Both the position numbers and the translations under genes were made by a program. From Ilumatobacter coccineus YM16-304 (GTDB taxonomy: Bacteria > Actinomycetota > Acidimicrobiia > Acidimicrobiales > Ilumatobacteraceae), in assembly GCF_000348785.1 (NCBI RefSeq), contig NC_020520.1:682001-746000 (forward strand): a stretch of DNA of 64,000 nt, in the 5' to 3' direction. The notes under the pieces are model-generated. The model was given only the letters and a program-made list of their open reading frames with translations. It made no database searches and was not told where the DNA came from. This document shows positions 43,726-52,316 of this stretch, in pieces (position 1 is the first letter of the stretch; each line of letters starts with the position of its first letter).

Positions 43726-43975
43726 ATCGCACTGCAACCGCGCTCCTTCGAGCGCTGCCACATCGTCAAGTTTCTTGAGCCGACCGGCCGATCTGACGCG
43801 TTCTGGCGCGCCCCGCCGAGTGATTTGACACGCGCTTGACGCGCGGCCGCGAGCCTTGACACAGCCGTTTGCTCGCTCTGACCCCGGCCCGTCGGCACCG
43901 CTTCATACTGGGGTTCGTTCCTCTACGTGGTCGTCGTAACGATCACCGTGGTCGGCAGAAAGAACGGCGGGCGAG

Positions 43976-44464
43976 ATGACAGCGGACAGACGAAGCATGG
44001 GCGGCGAGACGCCCTCGGCGGCACACGAGCAACGCAGCGAGCACGATCGCGGCTCGACTCTGCTCGAGATCGTCATCTCGATCGTGCTGCTCGGCACCAT
44101 CGTCGCCTCGCTGGTGACCGCGGTGCTCACGATGGTCCGGGCCTCGTCGACCGTGTACGAGGCGGCCCGCGTCGAAACGGTGCTGCTGAACGCCGGTGAC
44201 CAGGTCGACCGCTCCCGCCAACAGTGCAACTACGACACCGTGGTGCAGGCTGCGGCGCTCGCCGAAGGCTGGCCGGCCGAACAGATCACCGTCTCGGTCG
44301 AGGTCCTCCAGGCCAACACCGGAGACGAGTCGGCCGACTGGGCCCCGCAGGACTGCGGCACGACGCTCGAACCGTTCGACGTGCAGCGCCTGACCATCTC
44401 CGCCACCCATCCGACGCAAGCGATCACACGAACCCTCATGGTGGTGAAGAGCGATGTCAACTGA
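43976..44464 (+). CDS. Type IV pseudopilin-like protein
   Basis: A 162-residue protein with a class III prepilin signal: a polar leader of 26 residues, cleavage after Gly26 in DRG|STLLE with Glu at +5, and a hydrophobic helix of ~20 residues (IVISIVLLGTIVASLVTAVL). The mature part includes two cysteines that may pair. Product likely joins a type IV pilus or type II secretion-like pseudopilus. It overlaps the next gene by 11 bases. No prepilin peptidase, assembly ATPase or PilC-like gene is in the window. Confidence 0.82.
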   Translation: MTADRRSMGGETPSAAHEQRSEHDRGSTLLEIVISIVLLGTIVASLVTAVLTMVRASSTVYEAARVETVLLNAGDQVDRSRQQCNYDTVVQAAALAEGWPAEQITVSVEVLQANTGDESADWAPQDCGTTLEPFDVQRLTISATHPTQAITRTLMVVKSDVN

Positions 44465-46442
44465 ATCCCTCCCGAAGACCCGTCTGCAGCGTCGCCGCGA
44501 CGCCGGCATGACGCTGCCCGAGTTGCTGATCGTCATCACGATGATGGGCGTCCTCTCCGCCGTCATCGGCACGGCGATCGTCACCACGTTCCGCGTGTCG
44601 CGCAGCACCGAAGGCCGGGTCAACGTCGCCCGAGCCGAACAGAACATCGACGTCTGGCTGCCCGCCGACCTGGCGTCGACCGACGTCACCGACCTGACCC
44701 TGCCGGCGGTCGACACCTCGCCGACGGCGACGCCGTGCGGCAATTGCGGCAGCATCGACCTGTCGGGATCCAACGCGCTGCAACTCGCCTGGACGACGCA
44801 GATCGCCGGTGCGAGCGCCGGTGACGCGCCGATCGAGATCGTCACCCGGGTGCAGTACCAGTACATCCGCGTCGGTGACGAGTGGCAGATCCAGCGCATC
44901 GAGTGCGTCGGTTCCGAGCCGTGCCGGATGAACGTCGTGCTGCACGATCTGGACGGGCCGCCGGACCCGAGCGCCTACGCCGACGTCGCCCCGACCTGGG
45001 TGTTCGACGTCGCCGCACCCGACTCGAACCCGGACCTCTCCGACACAGCCCGCCGTGTCGTCGTCACCATCAACGGTGGCGGCGAGTCCGCCGGTGCCGG
45101 TGGCGGCGAGAACACCGTCAGCCTGACCGCTGGCGGTCGCACCACCGACGAGATCGCCGCCGACGACTTCATCGTCCCGTCGTTCGTCCGGGCTCGCTCC
45201 CGCTGCGGCGGCCCGATCTCGCTGCTCGTCGACACGTCGGGCTCCATCCCCACGAACGACCTCAACAACGTGGTCGAGCCTGGCGTGCAGGCGTTCATCA
45301 ACGCCTTCCGCGACACACCGACCCAGATCCAGGTCATCGAGTTCGGCGATCACGCTCGGCCGATGGGCCCCGGCAACGACTGGCACAAGTACGTCGACAT
45401 GACCGACGAAGCCGCCGTCGATGCACTGGTCGCCGAAGTCACCAAGCTCAGCGACCGCCGTGCCGGTGCTCGCACCAACTGGGAAGACCCGTTCTTCCGG
45501 GCGCTCAAGAACGCCGACGGCACCGCTGCACTGCAAGCGTCGAACCGCATCGTGTTCTTCACCGACGGCGTGCCGACCGTGCACCGCCGGATGGATCCGG
45601 AGTCGGGCAAGCCAGCCGATCAGTTCTACACCGGCACGCAAGTCGACTACAACGCCGGCAAGTACGACCCGAGCAAGTGGACGGCGATCTACAACCAGAC
45701 CGCCGTCACCAAGTTCAACCAGGAGTCGTTCGACCGCACCGACGCGCTGCTCGACGCCAACCGCGGCATCGACCTGATCTTCGTCGGCGTCGGCAACGGG
45801 CTGCAGAGCGTCGACCGCAAGTGGATCCAGAACCGCCAGGCCTACACCGACCCGAGCGCCGACCCGGCGCCCGTCGTCAACCGTGCCGGCAAGGACATCC
45901 TCACCGAGCTGCTCGCCAACGCGCCGAGCGGCCAGGTGCCGGCCGTGCAGTCGGGTGGCGAATACACCAACGCCGAGGTGGCGAACTACTACGAGCAGTC
46001 GAACTTCAACGCCGCCAACTTCGCTGCAGCCATGCGAGCGGCTGCGCTCAAGGATTGCGGTGGCACGCTCACCCTCCAGACGCGCCTCGCCGACGGAACG
46101 CCCGTCTCCGACGAGTTCGTCTACGAGAACAGCGAGTTCCGCGACGACGACGGTGTCGTGATCGGGTCGGAGGTCCGACGCGTGACCACGTCGAGCACGT
46201 TCAAGACCGGCACGTTCGACTTCGAGATCCCGAGCGACACCGAGTACTTCGATGTCGACATCGTCCCGCAGGAACTCCAGACGCAAGCCGGATACACCCC
46301 GGTCGGCTGGTCGTGTCGCGCAGGAGCCGATCCACGGGTCCCCGAAGCGGTGATCGACGTTCCCGACTCGGCGTACGACGGCATCACGGTTCGCGTGAGA
46401 CCCAACGAAGCGGTGTCGTGCATCCTCGAGGTGACGACGTGA
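44454..46442 (+). CDS. Pseudopilin fused to von Willebrand A domain
   Basis: A 662-residue protein. Leader peptide cleaved after Gly18 (DAG|MTLPEL, Glu23 at +5), hydrophobic pilin helix to ~45, a beta-rich region with Cys pairs (CGNCG at ~95-98), and a von Willebrand A domain starting at ~252 with intact MIDAS DTSGS (260-264), a Thr in ARTNWEDPF and Asp in VFFTDGVPT. The remaining ~150 residues form Ig-like/SpaA-like strands. vWA on a pilin tip suggests metal-dependent adhesion, as in PilY1 or Gram-positive tip adhesins, but carried here directly on a pilin. Coupled to both neighbours. Confidence 0.88.
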   Translation: MSTESLPKTRLQRRRDAGMTLPELLIVITMMGVLSAVIGTAIVTTFRVSRSTEGRVNVARAEQNIDVWLPADLASTDVTDLTLPAVDTSPTATPCGNCGSIDLSGSNALQLAWTTQIAGASAGDAPIEIVTRVQYQYIRVGDEWQIQRIECVGSEPCRMNVVLHDLDGPPDPSAYADVAPTWVFDVAAPDSNPDLSDTARRVVVTINGGGESAGAGGGENTVSLTAGGRTTDEIAADDFIVPSFVRARSRCGGPISLLVDTSGSIPTNDLNNVVEPGVQAFINAFRDTPTQIQVIEFGDHARPMGPGNDWHKYVDMTDEAAVDALVAEVTKLSDRRAGARTNWEDPFFRALKNADGTAALQASNRIVFFTDGVPTVHRRMDPESGKPADQFYTGTQVDYNAGKYDPSKWTAIYNQTAVTKFNQESFDRTDALLDANRGIDLIFVGVGNGLQSVDRKWIQNRQAYTDPSADPAPVVNRAGKDILTELLANAPSGQVPAVQSGGEYTNAEVANYYEQSNFNAANFAAAMRAAALKDCGGTLTLQTRLADGTPVSDEFVYENSEFRDDDGVVIGSEVRRVTTSSTFKTGTFDFEIPSDTEYFDVDIVPQELQTQAGYTPVGWSCRAGADPRVPEAVIDVPDSAYDGITVRVRPNEAVSCILEVTT

Positions 46443-48631
46443 GCGCCGCCCCGACGGTCGTCGTCGACCCGATCACAGCGAACGTCCGTGCATCCGACGC
46501 ACCCGGCGCGCCGGGCGGTCACGACGACCGCGGCGCGATCCTCGTGCTCGTCCTCCTCGCCGGTGTGATCGCCACGCTGTTCGTCCTGCCGATGCTCTAC
46601 TACGTGTCGACGGTGACGAAGGCCAACAGCGTCCCGACCGACAAGGCCGAGGCGGTCGAACTCTCCGAGGGTGGCGTCTGGGTCGCATTGAGCCATCAGG
46701 CCGATCTGTACGACATGTGCACCGGCGGCGAACTGCCGAGTTCGCTCGGTGACGTGACCACGACCTGCGACGTGATCGCCACCGAGACACTGCGCGACGC
46801 GGCAGCGATGCCGTTCCACGTCGCCACCGTCCAAGCCGACGCGGCGATCCCCGCCGAGGTCACGGTGCCCAACCCGTACGCGAACCCGAACACCGCGGCG
46901 AACCCGGCAGCGTGGCTCGGCACCCCCGACTGGGCCTCGTCGCCCACCGCCGGCACGGTGTGGCTGCCGCAACTCCCGGTGCGTGCGGCGAGCGGCGGCG
47001 GTGCTCGAGACGTGTCGATGCTGCCCGGAGCGCAAGATCCCAACTACTCGTCGTGTCGCGTGTTCTTCCCCGGCACGTTCACCTCCCCGATCGAGATCTC
47101 GGGCCCGACGTACTTCACGTCCGGCGTCTACTACTTCACGCAGCCGATCGTCCTGAAGAGCGGTGCCGACGTCGTGGTCGGCAACGGCGCCGAAGTCGGC
47201 TGCACCAACGATCCCGAAGCGATCGCCGGCGCCAACCCGCTGCCCAACCCGCTCAACATGAGCGGCCTCGGCGGCACGTTCGTGTTCGGCGATGCCGCCC
47301 GCATCGAGATCGACGACGACGGCTCCGACGACATCCGCTTCGTGATGAACCAGCGGTACGTGTCCGACGAGGAGACCGGCGTCGCCGCGTCGTCGAACGT
47401 CTCGATCGTGTCGGTCAACGGCACCCATGCACCGTTCGCCGCCGGTGAAGCCCTCGGCGACGATCTGTCGGTCGCCGGCGTGATCCACGTTCCCGCCTCG
47501 ACGATCGGAGTCGACGGTGACCCGCTCGCCGCCGACGAGGGCTACGTCCCGTCACGGCTCAGTCCGAAGCCCAGCCCGCCGTCGGCTCCGGTCGTGACCT
47601 CGTCCGTCAGCCATCAGCGCGATCGGTCGGGCAACGGCGGACCTGCGAACCGGGGCCGGCTCACGGTGTTCTGGGATGCTCCCGCCGACAACGGGTCGCC
47701 CATCACCGGCTACACCGCCACCGACTCCGTGTCGGGTCGGAGCTGTTCACCGGCGGTTCGACCGGGCTACGAGATCCAGACCTCCTGCACGATCACGGGT
47801 CTCACCAACCAGTCATCGGCGTCGGGCCTCCACCCGATCGTCACGGTGACGGCCAGCAACGCGGCCGGTACCTCGGCTCCGTCGGAGGCGTTCGACGCCG
47901 ACCGGATCGATCTCGGCGGGAACGATCAGGTGCCGAGCGCCGACGTGCCCGGCAAGCCCGACAACCAGGCTGCCGCGAACCACAGCGACGGCATCGCCGT
48001 GAGCTGGGACGCACCCGGCGACGACGGTGGCAGCCCCATCACCGGTTACCGCGTCACCGCCACCGACCAACTGCTCGGCGGCACGCTCACCTGCGACGCC
48101 TGGTGGAACGAGACCATGTGTGTCCTGCCCGGCACCGGACTGGTTCCGGGCCTCTACGACATCGAGATCGTGGCACTGCAGAGCGAGGGTGCCCCCGCCG
48201 TCGAGTACGTCGGCGACGCCCGTGACATCGACGACCATCTGTACGCCCTGGGCGCGATGGCAGCCCCCGACACCACACCGACGTTGCCGCCGTCCGAACG
48301 CACCGCCATCCTCGATTTCACCGTCGAGCACAATGCCGAGGTCACGGTCTCCATCGCCGGCTACGTCTCCGTCCCGCAGGGGCGCATCGCCCTGAGCTCG
48401 GCGTCGCCGGCCGATTCGAAGATCGCGTTGACCGGAGGAGTGATCGCGGGCGAGATCGACGTCGACCCCGCCGCCGTGCCGACGCTCGACATCCGATTCG
48501 ACAACCCGATCGCTCAGAAGCGGATCCGCATCGTGAGTGTCGCCGACCGTGACTACACGGCGACGTCGACCGCAGTGGTGCAGGTCAACAAGTCGGGATC
48601 CATGGCCATCAACTCCTGGATCGTGCAGTGA
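46439..48631 (+). CDS. PilX-like pilin-associated protein with fibronectin type III modules
   Basis: A 730-residue surface protein. An N-terminal hydrophobic helix (residues 33-57, GAILVLVLLAGVIATLFVLP) without a clear Gly cleavage motif resembles PilX/minor-pilin membrane helices. The next ~300 residues contain passenger-type beta segments. Two FN3 domains follow, near 380-480 and 500-600 (GRLTVFWDAPADNGSPITGY and IAVSWDAPGDDGGSPITGY), then a C-terminal beta region. GTG 46439 overlaps the preceding stop, so all three pilin-type genes form one unit, probably a pilus or pseudopilus tip complex. Confidence 0.82.
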   Translation: MSAAPTVVVDPITANVRASDAPGAPGGHDDRGAILVLVLLAGVIATLFVLPMLYYVSTVTKANSVPTDKAEAVELSEGGVWVALSHQADLYDMCTGGELPSSLGDVTTTCDVIATETLRDAAAMPFHVATVQADAAIPAEVTVPNPYANPNTAANPAAWLGTPDWASSPTAGTVWLPQLPVRAASGGGARDVSMLPGAQDPNYSSCRVFFPGTFTSPIEISGPTYFTSGVYYFTQPIVLKSGADVVVGNGAEVGCTNDPEAIAGANPLPNPLNMSGLGGTFVFGDAARIEIDDDGSDDIRFVMNQRYVSDEETGVAASSNVSIVSVNGTHAPFAAGEALGDDLSVAGVIHVPASTIGVDGDPLAADEGYVPSRLSPKPSPPSAPVVTSSVSHQRDRSGNGGPANRGRLTVFWDAPADNGSPITGYTATDSVSGRSCSPAVRPGYEIQTSCTITGLTNQSSASGLHPIVTVTASNAAGTSAPSEAFDADRIDLGGNDQVPSADVPGKPDNQAAANHSDGIAVSWDAPGDDGGSPITGYRVTATDQLLGGTLTCDAWWNETMCVLPGTGLVPGLYDIEIVALQSEGAPAVEYVGDARDIDDHLYALGAMAAPDTTPTLPPSERTAILDFTVEHNAEVTVSIAGYVSVPQGRIALSSASPADSKIALTGGVIAGEIDVDPAAVPTLDIRFDNPIAQKRIRIVSVADRDYTATSTAVVQVNKSGSMAINSWIVQ

Positions 48632-48734
48632 TCGCATCGGTCTCAGCGGGCCGCTCGGCCAAAGAATGTGCCGGCTTGCAGGTCTTTTGTGTGGATTCTC
48701 TCAACTTCTGTCCAAACCGGCCGAAGAACCAAGC

Positions 48735-49079
48735 ATGAGTACCGAAGGTGCAGTGGCAAGCGTCGAGACCGAGAACGTCTCGGTCGGCCCAGGGACGATT
48801 CTCGTGAGCCGGACCGGGCAGATCAAGATCCTCCGGTCGCGGAACAAGGCCGACGATGGCTGGAACTGCGCCGATGGTGCGGGCATCGACGATGCCGATG
48901 CCGCCCGCCCCGAACTGTGGCGGGCCTACACACCTGAGCAACTCGCTGCCGACCTGGCGTTGGCCGCCGACCTCAACGAAGTGCGCGGTCACCGCGTGCT
49001 CGGCGGTGGCCTCGCGACCTGGGATGCCTGCTCCGGGCGCCCGTGCGTCCTCCCGAAGCTCGCCAAGCTCGTCAACTGA
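48735..49079 (+). CDS. Hypothetical 114-residue protein
   Basis: Begins with ATG 48735. An acidic N-terminus is followed by GPGTILVSRTGQIKILRSRNKADDGWNC, and a C-terminal helical region with two cysteines (DACSGRPC). No family recognised. The 100-base upstream gap contains a moderately AT-rich stretch and could carry a promoter. It may belong to the pilin locus by position only. Codon-position composition supports a real gene. Confidence 0.6.
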   Translation: MSTEGAVASVETENVSVGPGTILVSRTGQIKILRSRNKADDGWNCADGAGIDDADAARPELWRAYTPEQLAADLALAADLNEVRGHRVLGGGLATWDACSGRPCVLPKLAKLVN

Positions 49080-49084
49080 CGCGA

Positions 49085-49102
49085 CGAGCCGCGACCGGCT
49101 CG
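49085..49102. terminator. Hairpin between convergent genes
   Basis: 7-bp GC stem CGAGCCG / CGGCTCG with loop CGAC, in the 27-base gap between two converging stop codons. Confidence 0.45.
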
Positions 49103-49106
49103 AGCG

Positions 49107-50270
49107 TCACTCGATCACCGAACCGGTGATCTGCGGGCTCCCGAGTCCGAGGAAGAAGATGCCCGGCAATCCGGCGGTTCCGAACCGGTCACCGGTGTTT
49201 CGGCGCAGCACCGAGTTCGTGATGCGCAGTTCGCCCGTCCGGTTGTTGGAGACGAAGAAGACCGCGCTGCCGCCCTCGTTCCCGGTGTTGTCCTCGACCA
49301 CCGTGTTCACGAGGTCGAGCGTGAAGCGGTTGCCGTCGAGGTAGATCGCTCCGCCGTTCCCACCGCCGGGCGTGCCGGCGCGCGCCGGATTGGCGCCGTC
49401 GCCGGTCGCATGGTTGTGGCTGAACCGGCTGTTGTAGATCTCCCACGACACGCCGATCGACGAGATCCCGGCACCGTTCGAGCAGCGGTTGGCCTCGTCG
49501 GGCGATCCACCGAACGTGCTGTTGGCCACGATGACCGGCCGTTCCTCGTACTGGCTCAGCACGCGCAGCGACGCTCCGCCGACGTCGGGCCCGCTGGCGT
49601 CGCATCGGTTGGCGGTGAACGTGGTGTTGAGCACGCGCACCTGGCCGCCGCGCACGTACATCGCCCCGCCGCTTCCGCCGCCCCCGCCACCGTCGATGGT
49701 CTCCTGCCCGGTGCTGTTGCCGCGCGTGAAGCCGATGTTCTGCACGGTGAGATTCGGGTGGTCTTGGTTCTGGCAGTGCGGCGTGGTCCAGGTCTGCGCC
49801 TGGTCGCAGGTGTTCATGTAGAAGATGCGTCGGGTGTCCTGCCCGCTCAACGTCACGAGGCCACCGCCGTCGAGGACGACGATCGGCGAGGTGTTGACGA
49901 CCTTCGCAGTGGCGTCCATCTCGATCACGACCGGATCGGGGCCACAGTCGAACGTGATCACACCGCCGGCGGCGACCGCTGCGACCACCGCTGCCGACGT
50001 GCAACTGGCCGGCGTGCCGGTGCCCACGACATGATCGGGATTCGACGTGTCGACCGGCTCGGCCCGTGCGGGTACCGGTCCGTTCGGCTGCGGTGTCTCG
50101 ATGCGAACAGCGACTTCGGTGGCTGTCGCTCCGTTCGTGATCGTGCCGCTGAGCGCCGCGAGGCGCGTCGAACTCGACCACGAGAGCGCGGTCGCCAGTG
50201 CCAGCCCGGCGAGTGCGACGACGTGCCGTTGCGAGATCCCCACCGCGTCAGTATCGGTCGTGGGCGGCAC
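49107..50270 (-). CDS. Secreted right-handed beta-helix protein
   Basis: A 387-residue exported protein. A hydrophobic N-terminal segment (VVALAGLALATALSW) acts as signal or anchor. The body shows successive rungs rich in Asn/Gly/Asp with N-x-x-F/I repeats (LTVQNIGFTRGNS, VRVLNTTFTANR, WEIYNSRFSHNHA, LRITNSVLRRN), the pattern of Pmp/parallel beta-helix proteins, plus a Gly-rich turn (GGGGGGSGGAMYVRGG). Start GTG 50270 or an internal GTG at 50243. Likely a surface adhesin or polysaccharide-interacting protein. Confidence 0.8.
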   Translation of the reverse strand: MPPTTDTDAVGISQRHVVALAGLALATALSWSSSTRLAALSGTITNGATATEVAVRIETPQPNGPVPARAEPVDTSNPDHVVGTGTPASCTSAAVVAAVAAGGVITFDCGPDPVVIEMDATAKVVNTSPIVVLDGGGLVTLSGQDTRRIFYMNTCDQAQTWTTPHCQNQDHPNLTVQNIGFTRGNSTGQETIDGGGGGGSGGAMYVRGGQVRVLNTTFTANRCDASGPDVGGASLRVLSQYEERPVIVANSTFGGSPDEANRCSNGAGISSIGVSWEIYNSRFSHNHATGDGANPARAGTPGGGNGGAIYLDGNRFTLDLVNTVVEDNTGNEGGSAVFFVSNNRTGELRITNSVLRRNTGDRFGTAGLPGIFFLGLGSPQITGSVIE

Positions 50271-50376
50271 CGAATTCAGTCAACGTTGCCTCATGATCGC
50301 CGATGGTCGCCGGTGGTGCTCGTTGTCAGGCGATCTCGTGCCGTCACGATCTCGCGCCGTCATGCCTCGACGGCCG

Positions 50377-52158
50377 TCAGTCGGGGAGCGAGACGATGGT
50401 GACCGTGCCGGCCGAGCCGTCGACCTCCACGATCGCACCGTCGGGAATCAACCGGGTCGCCTCGGCAACCGAAGCCACGCACGGGATGCCGAGTTCGCGC
50501 GACACGATCATCGCGTGGCTCCCCATCGCGCCGACGTTGACGACGACGCCCGCAGCCGGGACGAACAACGGCACCCACGACGGGTCGGTCTGCGGGGCGA
50601 TCAGGATGTCGCCCGGCTCGAGTGCGAGTGGATCACTGGCGTCGAGGATGACGCGCGCTCGACCGCGTGCGGTGCCACCCGATCCGGCGTTGCCGGTGAG
50701 CACGTCGCCGGCGCTCGACTGCGTGACCGCCACGCTGTTGCGCTCGGTCATCTGGTCGAGGCCCGGCACATCGTGGTTGACGACGAACACCGGCTCGCGG
50801 TCGTACAGCGTCTGGAACTGGGTCCAGCGGCTCTCGATGAGATCCTTCATCGACTCCGGATCGTGACGGCACTGCGACAGCTCGTCGTCGGTGAGCATGA
50901 AGATCTTCTCGATCTTGTCGATCACGCCGCGCTCGACCAGGCGACGACCGAACTCGCGGAGCGCCATGCGCATCTCGTTGATGGCGATCACGACGTTGGT
51001 CTTGGCCCGCTCGCGCCCGCTGAGGAAGAGACGTGACGACTGCATCGCCGCTTCGAACGTCCCGGCCGCTTCTTCGTCGCCGGCGAGCTTCTCGCGCATC
51101 TCGGCAGCCACCCGGTCACGTTCGGCCACCGACGCGTCGTGACGCACCGACGGCGCCTTCGACTCGTCGGAGCGACGCATCAGGTCGATCGCGGCGAGCG
51201 CGATGCGCGGCCGCACCTCCCACGACGGCGACATGATGTCGTACTCGTTCTGAGCACGCGACCCGTAGGTGGCGATGAACTCGTCGAAGCGAGCGAGGAA
51301 GTCGTTCGCGTCGTCGGAGCCGCTGGCGCGCAGCGTGTCGAGCACGGCATCGGGTCCGCCCTCGAACGCGGCGCGAAGCTCTTCGGAGGCGTTGGCGACT
51401 CGGCCGAGTTCCCACATGGCATGCGACGGTGCTGCCGAGTCGACGTCGATGCCGGCGAGCAGACGGATCGAGGCGGTCGGGTCGCCGACGGCCTCGCACA
51501 GCGCGCCGAGCGCACCCGGGCCGAGCGAGCTCAGCGACGAGATCCGCATCGCGTTCTCGAACAGCCGTTGGATCGCCGGCACCATCTCACGGGCCCGAGC
51601 GAGCAGTGCCGAGTCGGTGGCCGACGCAAGGTCGGGCCGGTTGGTGCGCAGCGACTCGGCGTACTCCTTGTCGGCGTCGAGCTCGGGAATCGAATCGGTC
51701 GACATCGTCCACGCCATCGACTCGGCCAGCGCGGCCTCGTGCTTCGGCGACTGGTGCCACGGCTGTTCCTCGTATTCGGGGATGTCGTCTCGATCGTCGA
51801 AGAACGCGAGGTCGATGGCCTGCGGTGTCACGCCGGGCATGCGGGCGCCGAGCAGGCGAGTGAGCGACAGCGGGTTGTAGAGGTAGCCACCGAACATGGC
51901 GAACAGTTCGGGCGACTCCGGGTTCTCGAACTCGTCCCAGTCGAGCACGCCGATGTCGATGTAGGCGTCGCGAAGCGAGATGCACAGACCCTGTCTGACG
52001 ACCAGGTCCTGGCCGAGCGGACTGAACGGGTCGGGGAACACGTCGGCTGCGTTGCCGCGCGTCCAGGCCGGAAAACGGTCGCCGATCGCGGAGTCGCCGA
52101 ACCAGGTGTTGGAATCGCTCGCAGATGTAGTCACGACAGCAACGTAGTCAGACTTCAT
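50377..52158 (-). CDS. Stand-alone PEP-utilising (phosphohistidine) domain protein
   Basis: A 593-residue soluble protein. The C-terminal ~90 residues are a PEP-utiliser swivelling phosphohistidine domain: GDILIAPQTDPSWVPLF, then GAMGSHAMIVSRELGIPCV with the phosphorylatable His, and IVEVDGSAGTVTIV. The upstream ~470 residues are helical and resemble the middle region of rifampin phosphotransferase or PEP-synthase-like proteins (DVFPDPFSPLGQDLVV), but no ATP-grasp domain is present. It could work with a separate ATP-binding partner. The first 28 codons of the longer frame are not supported. Confidence 0.8.
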   Translation of the reverse strand: MKSDYVAVVTTSASDSNTWFGDSAIGDRFPAWTRGNAADVFPDPFSPLGQDLVVRQGLCISLRDAYIDIGVLDWDEFENPESPELFAMFGGYLYNPLSLTRLLGARMPGVTPQAIDLAFFDDRDDIPEYEEQPWHQSPKHEAALAESMAWTMSTDSIPELDADKEYAESLRTNRPDLASATDSALLARAREMVPAIQRLFENAMRISSLSSLGPGALGALCEAVGDPTASIRLLAGIDVDSAAPSHAMWELGRVANASEELRAAFEGGPDAVLDTLRASGSDDANDFLARFDEFIATYGSRAQNEYDIMSPSWEVRPRIALAAIDLMRRSDESKAPSVRHDASVAERDRVAAEMREKLAGDEEAAGTFEAAMQSSRLFLSGRERAKTNVVIAINEMRMALREFGRRLVERGVIDKIEKIFMLTDDELSQCRHDPESMKDLIESRWTQFQTLYDREPVFVVNHDVPGLDQMTERNSVAVTQSSAGDVLTGNAGSGGTARGRARVILDASDPLALEPGDILIAPQTDPSWVPLFVPAAGVVVNVGAMGSHAMIVSRELGIPCVASVAEATRLIPDGAIVEVDGSAGTVTIVSLPD

Positions 52159-52316
52159 CGGTGCGATTTCAACCGAGCGCGCGGGGTGGCCGACCGTGAT
52201 GTTCGAGCGACTCGAGGCTCGCCGCCGGCGCCGGCCGGGCAAGTCGGATCGCGAGGTCGAGCCGGTGATCTAGAGTCCTGCGTCGACACGACCGACACGG
52301 ACGACAGGGGATCATC

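Noticed and set aside
44457-46286. 609-codon minus-strand frame opposite the pilin-vWA gene
   Set aside because: The plus-strand frame has clear prepilin and MIDAS motifs; the opposite frame is only a codon-bias shadow.
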